This document shows positions 1 through 10,121 of a stretch of DNA of 64,000 nt, in pieces. Source of the DNA: JAJEDW01 sp963555775 (GTDB lineage: Bacteria; Acidobacteriota; Terriglobia; 20CM-2-55-15); NCBI GenBank assembly GCA_963555775.3, contig CAUVWY020000009.1, positions 992,001 to 1,056,000 on the forward strand, read 5' to 3'. The position numbers and the translations under genes are program-made. The notes beneath the pieces were generated by a model, which saw nothing but the letters and a program-made list of their open reading frames with translations, was not told where the DNA came from and did not search any database. The stretch's first letter is position 1, and the number at the start of each line of letters is the position of its first letter.

Positions 1-18
1 TACGCTGGGATTAAAACA

Positions 19-46
19 GCAAGAACCGTGCAGGCTCGGTTTTTGC
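19..46. terminator. Hairpin, possible terminator
   Basis: The arms GCAAGAACCG and CGGTTTTTGC can pair over ten positions (one G-T pair) around an 8-base loop. The T-run lies inside the right arm instead of after it, so this is an atypical terminator. It could end a gene lying left of the window, or be the edge of the module that starts at 230. Seen directly; the function is inferred. Confidence 0.3.
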
Positions 47-229
47 TTCGCAGCGAGGCCGGAGAATCATGATGCTTGGAAGGTTGTGGGGCGCGTGTTC
101 GGACGTCGGAATACGCACCGAGAGAAGTGATCGTCAAACGTCTAGGACGACATCGTCTGGCCGCAGGCACTTCACCGCTCTCGGTGTCGACCATGACGTG
201 GTCACTTCGCTTTCGGCGGTAAACATGTG

Positions 230-469
230 ATGGCGGACTTCCGTTTCGATGAGGGCAAGAGTTTCGCGGAATACTGCGAGGTGTTTCTTGAAACGCTCAA
301 ATCCGACGATCCCGAAATGGCCGCCATCCTGGCCGACAACTGGGATGCGCTGGTCGCGATCGTCCGGGCGGGGGCCAGGGACTCGAGGGCGCGCGGCGAA
401 TTCAACTCCAGGGTCGCGTCGGCGCTGGACGCTCTCGTTAAACCGGCTGAGCCGAAGGACGGTGCATGA
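230..469 (+). CDS. Small protein upstream of a Rad50-like ATPase, unknown function
   Basis: A 79-residue, soluble, mostly helical acidic protein beginning MADFRFDEGKSF. It has no signal peptide, membrane segment or metal motif, and I do not recognise the family. ATG at 230 is chosen over GTG at 227. Its TGA stop overlaps the ATG of the ATPase gene at 466 (ATGA), the arrangement expected for translational coupling, so it is probably a partner or regulator of the ATPase. The two genes form a compact unit with no further gene on either side for several hundred bases. Small partner proteins next to SMC-like ATPases are common in DNA-repair and phage-defence modules, but that role is inference here. 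Confidence 0.6.
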   Translation: MADFRFDEGKSFAEYCEVFLETLKSDDPEMAAILADNWDALVAIVRAGARDSRARGEFNSRVASALDALVKPAEPKDGA

Positions 470-2967
470 TGCGGCGCTACTTCCTCACAAGGCTGGCTGT
501 TGAGGGGTTCCGCGGCGTCAACAATGAGAACGACCCGCTCGATATCAGCTTCGAGCCGAATTCCGTCAACTCTGTGTTTGCCGTCAACGGCATCGGGAAG
601 AGCTCGATATTCGAAGCCCTGTGCTACGCAATCCACGGGACCATCCCGAAGCTCCAACTTCTCCCGGCGCAGGAACGACCGCAGGACTACTACTGTAACC
701 GCTTCCATTCAAGGAACACCGCCTCCATTCTCGTGGAGTTCCGCCCCGACGACCGCACAGACCCTGTTTCCATCCGGATTGACCGCGACGGGGGCGGCAA
801 CCGCACGGTCACCAGCCCGAGCGGACATTCCGATCCCGAAGGGTTCCTCGCGACGCTCAAGGAGGCGTTCGCGCTTCTCGATTACAGGACGTTCGCCCGC
901 TTTATCGAGGAGTCACCCCTGGAGCGAGGCCGGACGTTTTCGGCTCTGCTTGGGCTCGCCGAGTATTCCGACTGTCGGCAGGCGTTACAGGCCGCGTCTG
1001 ACTCGCGCGCACTGAATACGGACCTTGAGATCAAGGTTTTGGGCACGGCGGTCGATGCCGTGCAAAAAGCGGCGCAGCAGGCTCTTATCACCCTGAGATC
1101 GAGTTATGAGAACGTCACCGGCAAGCCTCTTGAAGACATAGACAGGCTTGATGAATGTGTCGTCGAAGTCACCGCTGCACTGGGCGATGTAGAGCTTCTC
1201 AAACCGCATTTTCCCCGCAAGACCCTAAACGACATAGACTTCAACGAGATCAAGACGGCGATCAAGACGGCCGAAGGGGGAGAGAAGCGGCGTGAGCTGG
1301 GGAAGATCATCGAGTCTATCGCCGCTCTTGAAGCGCTTGCCGTTCACGATCTCGCCGCTATAGCGACCGAACAGCAGAAGATCGGTGCGCTGATCGACGA
1401 ACGGGACAAACTGCTCGCTTCAACCCGCGGCGACCTTTTAAAGCGCCTGTACGAGTCCGCCAGCGAGGTGATCTCAGACGGCAGCTGGACGGAGGACGAG
1501 AAATGCACGCTTTGCGAAAGCAAACTTTCGTCATCGATCAGCGGGCACGTTAACGAGCAATTGGCCCAGTACGCGGATGCCGCGGCCAAGATCGCGGAAA
1601 TCAGCGATTCGTGGCAGGCTTTCGCGTGGAAGAAGTGCCTCTCGGCCCACGAAACGGCAGCACCGCTCGCGGTTGAGCCACAGAATCGGCAAGTGTCCGC
1701 GCTGGATCGGAAGTTTACGTCCGGCGATTTCTCCAAAGACGATCTGACCGCAGCCGTAAAATGGACCTCCGACCTCACGGGAAAAGTCGCCGGGACTCTC
1801 AAGGTCGCGCAGGACCGAAAGGCGGTGCTTGAAATGGAACTGCCGCCATCGCTGGTGCAACTCACAGAGCAGGTCGAGTATGGGCGCCAGTTCAAGGACG
1901 CGCTGAAGCTCTACCGGAACAACCAGCAGGAAGAGGCCGCGCAGCAAGCGCGCCTCGATATTCGGGAGCGATGGAGAAAGTTCATCTCAAAAGCGACGGC
2001 GGTCTTCGCCGACTCCGAAGCGGCTTTGTCGAAAGGGAGAATCAAGGGCATAGACGCGGAGTACAAGTTCATGTTCCGCGAGATCATGAAGGTTGGCGAC
2101 GTGGTCCCCGACCTGCGCCGCGCAGATGACAGGGAAGACCTTCATGTCCAGCTCAGCGATTTCCACGGGCAGCATAGGTTATCCGCGCGGGCGCTCTTGT
2201 CGGAAAGCTACCGAAACGCGCTCGCGATTTCGGTTTTTCTCGCAGCTGCGCTGAAACATTCCGGCGCGCCGCGCTTCGTTGTGCTGGATGATGTCACATC
2301 GAGTTTTGACGCCGGACACCAGTATTTCCTGATGGAGCTGATTCGGACGAAGTTGCAGCAGCCGCAGTACGCCGACGGCCTCCAGTTCATCATCCTGAGC
2401 CACGACGGCTTGCTGGAGAAGTATTTCGACCGGCTGGGCGGTACGCACGGCTGGCACCATAGCAAACTTCAGGGATCCCCGCCGATGGGTGCGATCTTGC
2501 ACCAGACGCAGGGCGCGGGTCGCCTCACGACAACGATTACATCGCTTCTTTCTGCCGGTCAGATGTCGGAAGCCGAGCCGCTCATTCGGCAGTACCTGGA
2601 GTACAAGCTCCAGCAGATTATTCGCAAGGTCGATATCCCGGTACCGGTAGATTTCGCAATCAAGGACACGTCGCGGATGGTCAGCAACTGTATCGACGCC
2701 ATCACCGCCGCTATCGAGCTGCACAAGAAGGCGGAAACGCTCGTTCTCGATGCGCAGCAGGTTCGGGATATCGACACCTCGCATATGCCCGCGATTGTCG
2801 GCAACTGGGTCAGCCACTATGAGACGGGCTCGGGCAGCAGCCTCTCGGCCCCGGCGCTTGGCGGCGTGATCGGTTCCATCGACAACCTGGCCGAATGTTT
2901 TAGGTACGATGACACGTCCGATGGCTCGACCGTGCGCAGGTGGTATAAGGCGCTCGACAAACGCTAG
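466..2967 (+). CDS. SMC/Rad50-like AAA ATPase with zinc-hook-like CxxC
   Basis: An 833-residue ABC/SMC-class ATPase. The N-terminus has a Walker A variant, AVNGIGKSS (about residues 39-47; Ala replaces the usual first Gly). The middle is helical and holds a CTLC motif near residue 346, placed like the Rad50 zinc hook. The second half has a degenerate ABC signature (LSARALLSES), Walker B with D-loop (VVLDDVTSSFD, about 603-613) and a switch His (ILSHDG). About 190 further residues follow, forming a C-terminal region not found in Rad50. No nuclease domain is visible. The start at 466 overlaps the small upstream gene; 469 is an alternative. Known relatives act in DNA repair or in anti-phage systems (RloC-like, Septu- or Gabija-type ATPases). 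Assignment to a specific system is not possible from sequence alone. Confidence 0.85.
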   Translation: MMRRYFLTRLAVEGFRGVNNENDPLDISFEPNSVNSVFAVNGIGKSSIFEALCYAIHGTIPKLQLLPAQERPQDYYCNRFHSRNTASILVEFRPDDRTDPVSIRIDRDGGGNRTVTSPSGHSDPEGFLATLKEAFALLDYRTFARFIEESPLERGRTFSALLGLAEYSDCRQALQAASDSRALNTDLEIKVLGTAVDAVQKAAQQALITLRSSYENVTGKPLEDIDRLDECVVEVTAALGDVELLKPHFPRKTLNDIDFNEIKTAIKTAEGGEKRRELGKIIESIAALEALAVHDLAAIATEQQKIGALIDERDKLLASTRGDLLKRLYESASEVISDGSWTEDEKCTLCESKLSSSISGHVNEQLAQYADAAAKIAEISDSWQAFAWKKCLSAHETAAPLAVEPQNRQVSALDRKFTSGDFSKDDLTAAVKWTSDLTGKVAGTLKVAQDRKAVLEMELPPSLVQLTEQVEYGRQFKDALKLYRNNQQEEAAQQARLDIRERWRKFISKATAVFADSEAALSKGRIKGIDAEYKFMFREIMKVGDVVPDLRRADDREDLHVQLSDFHGQHRLSARALLSESYRNALAISVFLAAALKHSGAPRFVVLDDVTSSFDAGHQYFLMELIRTKLQQPQYADGLQFIILSHDGLLEKYFDRLGGTHGWHHSKLQGSPPMGAILHQTQGAGRLTTTITSLLSAGQMSEAEPLIRQYLEYKLQQIIRKVDIPVPVDFAIKDTSRMVSNCIDAITAAIELHKKAETLVLDAQQVRDIDTSHMPAIVGNWVSHYETGSGSSLSAPALGGVIGSIDNLAECFRYDDTSDGSTVRRWYKALDKR

Positions 2968-3439
2968 GTCCTTTAACTTTTGTTTCGAGTGGCATCTCAC
3001 GCTGCGGAAGAAGCCGTCTATCGGGGCTTTCTGGATGATCCTCGACATGGCGCGCGGCGCGCTTTCAAAAGGATCGCCCCACTCTTCGGGGGGGCGCTCC
3101 CGTCCATAATCAGTCCGTGCGGGAAGGCGATCCAGCCGATGAGCATGCTGGGGCCTTCCGATTCTCGTGCCGCGCTTACTCCGTCTCCCCCGACCAAAAG
3201 CTGGAGACGGGGGAAATTCTGGGGGCACCTATCCAGGCTCACGACAACATAGTCTCGTAGATACAAATCGTTTCAGCCTGTTTCGATGCGGAGGGGAGCG
3301 ACCCGCCGAGGGGCGGGGGGGGTGTGAATCACGGAACGGCAAGGGTCCATCTGTCCAGTAATGGGCAGCCAATCCCGACGCTGACGGGCTTTCCATTGGA
3401 TGGCGTCATGCACGCCTGAAAGTCGTTCACCGCCGGGGT
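2968..3439. other. Gene-free spacer
   Basis: No open frame here has a recognisable product, a convincing ribosome-binding site or a typical codon pattern. One GC hairpin is visible, CGCCCC at 3075-3080 pairing with GGGGCG at 3091-3096, without a T-run. A G-rich tract lies at about 3313-3324. It separates the ATPase pair from the palindromic repeat cluster that begins near 3440. Confidence 0.5.
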
Positions 3440-3800
3440 TGGGGCGTGGCTGAGGGCAGTTCGCAGGCAGGATGAAGATGCAGGCAGATGCCCGCGTTCC
3501 AGGCGTCTATCCTCGCGCCAGTAGGAAGCGCGCCAGGGGTCCGCGTTCCCAGGCTGCCGTATTCCAGGTGGAGGCAAGCCGGATGCGGCGTGGCGCGTAT
3601 CCACGCGCCAAAGAAGAGATGCCCGTGTTCCCAGGGTGCGAGCCTGTAGCTCCCACTCTGGCGGCAAGCGTCACGCGGAAAGACGATGCGGAAGGGCGCG
3701 CCTCCGCGCGCCAGAAAGAACGCCCGCGCTCTCGGGGTTACATGTGGCCGTTACGCGCTCCCAAGGGGGGCATAAGCGGCCACTGCGCGTTCCCAGGAGG
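3440..3800. repeat. Cluster of imperfect palindromic intergenic repeats
   Basis: Several degenerate modules recur here. The word GCCCGYGTTCCCAGG or a close variant appears at about 3488-3502, 3540-3553, 3621-3635 and 3783-3797. Self-complementary GC blocks sit between them, such as GGCGCG..CACGCGCC at about 3592-3609 and GGCGCGCCTCCGCGCGCC at 3694-3711. Units often start GATGCGG and continue with a CGCGCCAgAAgAA-like stretch. Spacing is irregular and no identical spacers exist, so this is not CRISPR. A related single copy lies near 54455. It resembles REP/BIME-type intergenic repeats. Seen in sequence; the family status is inferred. Confidence 0.55.
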
Positions 3801-3846
3801 TCTCATATGGGATGGCGGTACTCGTGCGGCGGCGTGCCGGGTGAAG

Positions 3847-3874
3847 TCTTTAATAACGCTTCCGCGCGGAAGCG
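3847..3874 (-). terminator. Terminator after the truncated haemoglobin gene
   Basis: A perfect 18-base palindrome, CGCTTCCGCGCGGAAGCG, at 3857-3874 starts one base past the stop codon of the minus-strand globin gene. On that strand it is followed by TTATTAAAG. This fits a factor-independent terminator with a 7-bp stem and GCGC loop, closing the TonB receptor-dehydrogenase-globin unit. Confidence 0.6.
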
Positions 3875-3875
3875 C

Positions 3876-4310
3876 TCACGCCTTGTTGACCATCCATGCC
3901 GAGAAGCTTCGCAGAAAGTCCTTGAAGCCCTGCAGGTGTTGGTCTGGAAAGTTGTATTTCACGGCGGCGTCCTGAAGCGTTCTGTCGAAACAACCGAGCC
4001 ACACCTGGCGCGCGGCCTCGTTGATCTCAAATGGGAGATGGCGGGCGCGCATGCGGGGCGGTCCGTACCTTTCGAAATAGAGCGGCGGGCCTCCCAGCAG
4101 GGTCACAAAAAACGCCGCCGACTTCTTGGACGCTTCTTCCATGTCCGCCGGGAACAGGTGGCGGACTTCGGAATTCTCGAGTTCGCGATAGAAGTCCGAC
4201 ATCATCCTGAAGATGTTGTCCTCGCCCATCAGTCCATAGATTTCCTTGTTGGGACCCGGACCCTGGGGCGGTCCGCCGGGGGGTGTATAGATGATGCGGC
4301 CGGGGAGCAT
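3876..4310 (-). CDS. Truncated haemoglobin, group II-like
   Basis: A 144-residue cytoplasmic globin of the 2-over-2 type. Visible landmarks are the B-helix Tyr in DFYREL (about Y41), the segment RMRARHLPF with the proximal haem-ligand His (about H91), and the G-helix Trp in RQVWLGCF (about W104), which is typical of group II (GlbO-like) proteins. These bind oxygen or detoxify NO and peroxide. A Pro/Gly-rich stretch of about 20 residues precedes the globin fold. The ATG lies three bases after the stop of the iron alcohol dehydrogenase gene, so the two are co-transcribed. A perfect hairpin directly follows its stop. Family call is firm; the ligand and physiological role are not known. Confidence 0.88.
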   Translation of the reverse strand: MLPGRIIYTPPGGPPQGPGPNKEIYGLMGEDNIFRMMSDFYRELENSEVRHLFPADMEEASKKSAAFFVTLLGGPPLYFERYGPPRMRARHLPFEINEAARQVWLGCFDRTLQDAAVKYNFPDQHLQGFKDFLRSFSAWMVNKA

Positions 4311-4313
4311 GGT

Positions 4314-5456
<1,143 letters not shown>

Positions 5457-8400
5457 TCAGAAAATCAGTTTTAATCCCAACTGGCAACGGCGGGGACTTC
5501 CGGCCGTGACTACCTGGCCGAAAGTGGGCGAACCCAGGAACGCATCGGGCAGATCCAGATTCGTCCGGTTGAACAGGTTGAATCCTTCGGCCCTCAACTG
5601 GATCTCGGCCGACTCGCCGATCTCGATGTTACGGGTCAACGCCACGTTCAGGTTTGCGTATCCCGGCCCTTCCAGCATGTTCCGGCCGGCGCTGCCGAAG
5701 CTTCCGTACGGGGGCGTCTCGAAGGCCGCGGTATTGAACCACTGCTCCGCGGTTGGATCGGGGAGTTCCGGATTGCCGGTCACGTTGGGCCGGTCGTTGG
5801 CGCCGAAACCCAAGGTGGAACGGCCGGTGTTGGAGTTGTCCACTTCCGGTAGCAACGCCACGGTAAAGGGCCGGCCGCTCTGCAGCGTCACTATGCCCTG
5901 GATTTCCATGTTGCCGAAGATTGCCGACAAGGCACCGCCGTCATCCAACGGGCGTCCCTCGCCAAACGGCAGTTCCCAGGCGAAGCTGGTCGAGTACCGA
6001 TGCCGCACGTCAAAGCTGGATCGTGCGTATTCCAGATCGGGGTTGCGGCTGTCCTGCGGGAAATTGGGGTCGCCGGTGCTGGCAAAGAATCCCGACGCAT
6101 CGTCGTTGGACTGGGACAGCGTATAGGCCGACAGGATCGACAGGCCCCGATCGAACCGCTGCTGAAACTTGATCTGCAACGCGTCGTAATCCGACCGACC
6201 GCGCGATTCGATGAGCGTCACGTCATCGAAAAACGGGTTTGGACGCGGGTTCGGGAACTGCAATGCCGTCGGAGCAGGCTGATTGATATCCCGTCCGGTA
6301 ATCAGATCGTGGCCGCGCGAACCCACGTAGGCCACCTCCAGCGCCCGGGTCGCACCCAACTGGCGCTGGACGCTGACGCTCCAGTGTTCCAGCCACGGTG
6401 TCCGCAAATCGCGCTGGTATCCGGTTGCCGATGGCGGCGTCGGGTACGGGAAGTTTGCCGGGTACGGGTCGGTCAGGGTGGGTGCGGGCAAACCGCGTCC
6501 CAGTGGAAAAAAGAGACTGAAGGCGAAGAACGGCTGGTTGAAGTACAGTCCTTCGCCTGTCGCCAGTGCGCCCTGATTGTAATAGATGCCGTAGCCGCCG
6601 CGAATCACGGTCTCGCCGGCGGCATCCGGTGTCCATGCCACGCCGATGCGCGGTCCAATGTTGTTCCGGTCGGTTTCGTATCCGCCGCGCGGCATGGCGC
6701 CGGTACCGACAGGCAGCAGGCTTCCGGTTTCAGGGTCGTACAGGTTGGCCCGGTCCGTGGTGTCGACAGCGGGTCCGATATGTTCGTAGCGCAGCCCGGC
6801 GGTGATCGTCAGGCGGGGTGTCACCTTGTAGCTGTCCTGCAGAAATGCGCTCCACGCGGTCGACCGCAGGTGCTGGGGGTTATCGACTCTCGCGCCTCCG
6901 GTGACCTCGGGGAATCCGAGCAACAGGTCGGCCAACGCGTTGCCGGTGACGTAACGGTTCGAGAAGTTCAGGAAGCCTCGTGACTGTACGTCGCGGAAAC
7001 CGTTCTGCCGGATGTAGCGAAAATCGAAACCGGTTTCGATCAGGTGCGGTCCGCTGGCCCAACTCACCGTGTCCAGAACCTGAAAGGTTTCGGCGGCGCT
7101 TTCCTGGGGCGTGGTGAACTCGTCGCCCAGCGGGCTGAAGCCGATGACCGCAATCTGGCTCAGGCCGAAGTTGCGGGGGTTGGACGACAGTTCGGGCAGG
7201 CCGATAGCTTGGTTGATGCTGTTCCCGCGATTTTCGTGAAGCACGCCGATACCGACCCGGGTGTACCCGAAGCGAAGTTCGTTGATCGTCCGGGCGCCGA
7301 ACGGCTGGGTCAGTCCGACTGCCAGATTCTGTCCGCGCCGCGGCACGTCGGTGCCGTACCCCGGCACGCTGACCGACGAGGCGAACGGTTCGAACAATCG
7401 CCGGTCGCTGAAGCTGTATCGCGATAAAAATGTCGCGCCGTTGTCGAAATTGCGATCCACGCGCACATCGAAGTGATCGATGTCGTCCCTCAAAATCGGC
7501 GACGAAACGTAGTTGGCGTTCGGCGACGCGCGATTGGGAAGCGGATACAGGTTGGCGATCGCCTGTCCGACGGGATGGATGAAATAAGCCGGAATCGTGC
7601 TTCCGGCAAACGGCTGTCCGGTCAAAAAATTGTTCGGCGGCGGAAGCAGGCTCTCGGAGAAATCCCCGTTGCGTTCCGCCTCGGTGGGAACGTTCGTTAC
7701 CCGTGTGATGCCCTCGCGCAGCCGCGTGCGCTCGTAATCGGCAAAAAAGAACATCCGGTCGTGGACAATCGGACCACCGATCGACAGCCCGTACTGTTTG
7801 CGGTCAAATTCGGGGTCGGCGCCGCTGTCGGGTGCCAGGAAGTTGCGCGCGTCGAGGGCTTCGGTGCGGAAGAAGCCATACGCGGTGCCGTGCACGGCGT
7901 TGGTTCCCGACTGTGTGACGACGTTCACTTGGCCGGCGGCATTGCGGCCAAACGAGGCGTCGTAGTTTCCGGTCACTATTTCGAATTCGCGAATCGCGTC
8001 GATCGGCGGGCGGACGCCGGGCGTGTTGAGCTTCGGATCGACGTTATGGACACCGTCCAGGATGAAACTCTGGGCATCTTCACGGCCACCGTTCACCGTG
8101 AATGCGAAGTCCCCGCGCTGGGAACTGGCCGAGCCCTGTGGCGCCGAAGCCGTGCCAGGTGCCAGAAGCGACAATTCCATAAAGTTGCGGCCGTCCAGCG
8201 GCAGTCCCTTCAACTGCCGCGTGTCGATGATGGTCCGCAAGGTGGCGGACTGCCGGTCGATGGGGACCCGCAGCGCGATGACCTCGATCTCTTCGCTGAC
8301 GTCGCCGACAGCCAACGCGACATCGAGCCAGATTTCCTGATTCACCTGCAATTCGACATTGGCGGCGTACGACCTGTAGCCGGCTTGTTCGATGAGCACA

Positions 8401-8630
8401 CGATAGAAATCCGGCTGGAGGTTCGACAGGGTGAACTCTCCCCGGGCGCCGCCAGTTGCGATCCGTTCGACGCCCTTGGCCTCGCTGGTCAGCGTCAAAA
8501 CCGCATCCGGTACCGGAGCGCCGGTCGGGTCGACGATCAGGCCGCGAATGGACCCTTGCGATTGCCCCATGGCCGCCGGGACGGCAAACAAGACTGCCGA
8601 TAAAACCAATGTAATCCTGGGTATGCGCAT
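5457..8630 (-). CDS. TonB-dependent receptor, Oar-like, with carboxypeptidase-regulatory domain
   Basis: About 1057 residues. The start at 8630 is chosen because a signal peptide (MRIPRITLVLSAVLFAVPAA) begins there with GAGGAGAG about ten bases upstream. An Ig-like carboxypeptidase-regulatory domain (about 25-110, GLIVDPTGAPVPDA) precedes a plug domain (VDRQSATLRTIIDTRQL, LDGVHNVDP) and a long outer-membrane beta-barrel ending in a hydrophobic residue (LKLIF). This is the Oar/SusC-like architecture typical of Acidobacteriota and serves energised uptake of large or unknown ligands. It is first in a tightly packed minus-strand unit with the iron dehydrogenase and globin, and is transcribed away from the PQQ-propeller genes. 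Ligand unknown. Confidence 0.9.
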   Translation of the reverse strand: MRIPRITLVLSAVLFAVPAAMGQSQGSIRGLIVDPTGAPVPDAVLTLTSEAKGVERIATGGARGEFTLSNLQPDFYRVLIEQAGYRSYAANVELQVNQEIWLDVALAVGDVSEEIEVIALRVPIDRQSATLRTIIDTRQLKGLPLDGRNFMELSLLAPGTASAPQGSASSQRGDFAFTVNGGREDAQSFILDGVHNVDPKLNTPGVRPPIDAIREFEIVTGNYDASFGRNAAGQVNVVTQSGTNAVHGTAYGFFRTEALDARNFLAPDSGADPEFDRKQYGLSIGGPIVHDRMFFFADYERTRLREGITRVTNVPTEAERNGDFSESLLPPPNNFLTGQPFAGSTIPAYFIHPVGQAIANLYPLPNRASPNANYVSSPILRDDIDHFDVRVDRNFDNGATFLSRYSFSDRRLFEPFASSVSVPGYGTDVPRRGQNLAVGLTQPFGARTINELRFGYTRVGIGVLHENRGNSINQAIGLPELSSNPRNFGLSQIAVIGFSPLGDEFTTPQESAAETFQVLDTVSWASGPHLIETGFDFRYIRQNGFRDVQSRGFLNFSNRYVTGNALADLLLGFPEVTGGARVDNPQHLRSTAWSAFLQDSYKVTPRLTITAGLRYEHIGPAVDTTDRANLYDPETGSLLPVGTGAMPRGGYETDRNNIGPRIGVAWTPDAAGETVIRGGYGIYYNQGALATGEGLYFNQPFFAFSLFFPLGRGLPAPTLTDPYPANFPYPTPPSATGYQRDLRTPWLEHWSVSVQRQLGATRALEVAYVGSRGHDLITGRDINQPAPTALQFPNPRPNPFFDDVTLIESRGRSDYDALQIKFQQRFDRGLSILSAYTLSQSNDDASGFFASTGDPNFPQDSRNPDLEYARSSFDVRHRYSTSFAWELPFGEGRPLDDGGALSAIFGNMEIQGIVTLQSGRPFTVALLPEVDNSNTGRSTLGFGANDRPNVTGNPELPDPTAEQWFNTAAFETPPYGSFGSAGRNMLEGPGYANLNVALTRNIEIGESAEIQLRAEGFNLFNRTNLDLPDAFLGSPTFGQVVTAGSPRRCQLGLKLIF

Positions 8631-8651
8631 ACCGTCGCGTCTCTCCTCAGT

Positions 8652-8695
8652 GCGGGAATTCCCGCGGGGGCCGTATGCTAGACTCCTCAAGAGTC
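8652..8695. promoter_or_regulatory. Two palindromes in a divergent promoter region
   Basis: The 114-base gap between the TonB receptor and the first propeller gene holds a perfect 14-base palindrome, GCGGGAATTCCCGC (8652-8665), and a second inverted repeat, GACTC-N5-GAGTC (8681-8695). TATGCT at 8674-8679 could be a plus-strand -10 element. The arrangement fits an operator controlling both directions. Palindromes are seen; the regulator is unknown. Confidence 0.4.
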
Positions 8696-8744
8696 CGACA
8701 TGCGAAATCCATTGCCAGGGAAATCCGCCGCAACAATTTCTTGA

Positions 8745-10019
8745 ATGAATAAGCCTACAGGAAGAGAGCGAAGATTGGCCAAACAACGTGCGTTTCTGGT
8801 TGCTCTTCTGTTCGTTGCCATCGTTGTTTCCTCTAGCGGTCAGGAGCGGCCGGGTACCGGGTGGACCCAGTGGCGGGGGCCGGACCGCTCTGGCCGTTCA
8901 GCCGAAACCGGATTGCTCGAAGCCTGGCCCGCGGACGGCCCTGAAAGACTATGGGAAACCTCGGGACTTGGCGCCGGGTTCGGTTCCCTGGCGTTGGGGG
9001 GCGGGCGTGTCTTTTTCCAGTTGCAGGTCGGTATCCGGAGCGCCGTTGCCGCGCTCGACGAGGCCGACGGACGGTTGCTGTGGTCGAGAGCCGTGGGTAA
9101 CGCCCGCGACAACGATCGGGGTTCCGGTCCCAGAAGCACGCCGACACTTGACGGAGATCGCCTCTATGCGCTCACCGAGAACGGCGATCTGGTTTCGCTG
9201 GCGGCTGCGGACGGTGCCTTGTTCTGGCAGCGCAATATTCTGGAAGACTTCGGTGGTCGAAATATCGACTGGCTGCTCAGCGAGTCTCCGCTTGTCGACG
9301 GCGATCGTGTGTATGTCACTCCCGGCGGGCGAGGCACCGGAATCGTCGCCCTGAACAAGCTGACCGGAGAAACGGTCTGGACCAGCGATGAACTGAGCGA
9401 CAGGGCGGGCTATTCGTCCCTGATTCTTCGGGACGTGGGCGGCGTCGAGACCCTGATGACGTTGACCTCGCGCGCCGGAGTCGGCGTTCGTGCATCCGAC
9501 GGCCGATTGATGTGGAGTTACGACGGTGCGGCAAACCGGACCGCCAATGCGGCCACGCCGGTCTTCCACGACGACAAGGTGTTCTTTTCGTCCAGCTACG
9601 GCGGTGGCGGCGGACTGGTGCGTCTTGTGGCCGTGGGCGGTTCGGTTCAGGCCGAGGAGGTGTACCACACCCGGCAGATGGCGAACCACCACGGCGGACT
9701 CGTCTATGTGGACGGCTACCTCTATGGATTCCACAATTCGGTCCTGACGTGCCTGGATTTCGAGACCGGCGAACGCATGTGGCGGGATCGAAGCGTGGGG
9801 AAGGGTTCGGTGTCGTACGCCGACGGGCACCTGTACATTCTGAGTGAAGACAACGAGGTGGGACTGGTAGAAGCCACTCCCGGCGGCTACGTCGAAAAGG
9901 GCCGTTTCGAGATTGAAGACCAGGGCCTGTCGAGTTGGGCCCACCCGGCGATCGGTAACGGCAAACTGTTTATCCGGAATCAGGGGACGATAGCCGCCTA
10001 TGACATTCGGGAACGTTGA
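8745..10019 (+). CDS. Exported PQQ-like beta-propeller protein (1 of 4)
   Basis: 424 residues. An N-terminal hydrophobic segment (AFLVALLFVAIVVSSSGQ) indicates export. The mature protein opens with the TQWRGPDRSG signature of PQQ_2/outer-membrane-assembly-like propellers and continues with repeated blades of the type LxALDxxTGxxxW. No catalytic Cys-Cys disulphide ring or cytochrome motif of quinoprotein alcohol dehydrogenases is seen, so a binding or scaffold role is as likely as catalysis. ATG at 8745 lacks a good Shine-Dalgarno; TTG at 8778, preceded by GGAAGAG, is a credible alternative. It heads a series of four paralogous propeller genes. Confidence 0.8.
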   Translation: MNKPTGRERRLAKQRAFLVALLFVAIVVSSSGQERPGTGWTQWRGPDRSGRSAETGLLEAWPADGPERLWETSGLGAGFGSLALGGGRVFFQLQVGIRSAVAALDEADGRLLWSRAVGNARDNDRGSGPRSTPTLDGDRLYALTENGDLVSLAAADGALFWQRNILEDFGGRNIDWLLSESPLVDGDRVYVTPGGRGTGIVALNKLTGETVWTSDELSDRAGYSSLILRDVGGVETLMTLTSRAGVGVRASDGRLMWSYDGAANRTANAATPVFHDDKVFFSSSYGGGGGLVRLVAVGGSVQAEEVYHTRQMANHHGGLVYVDGYLYGFHNSVLTCLDFETGERMWRDRSVGKGSVSYADGHLYILSEDNEVGLVEATPGGYVEKGRFEIEDQGLSSWAHPAIGNGKLFIRNQGTIAAYDIRER

Positions 10020-10031
10020 ATGTGGCAATCG

Positions 10032-10061
10032 TTGACACCCGGCAAAATCCGCCGATATAGT
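10032..10061 (+). promoter_or_regulatory. Sigma-70-type promoter
   Basis: TTGACA (10032-10037) and TATAGT (10056-10061) are separated by 18 bases, a near-consensus housekeeping promoter. Transcription would start near 10068, about 54 bases before the ATG at 10122. This suggests propeller genes 2 and 3 can be expressed independently of gene 1. Confidence 0.65.
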
Positions 10062-10121
10062 CCTGATGTAGTCCTGAAGCTACTGATAATTCACGGCATC
10101 CGATCGAGGACCGGTTTCACA

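Noticed and set aside
3265..3300. GTTTCAGCCTGTTTCGATGC-like word resembling a CRISPR repeat
   Set aside because: It occurs once only, with no second copy, regular spacing or cas genes.
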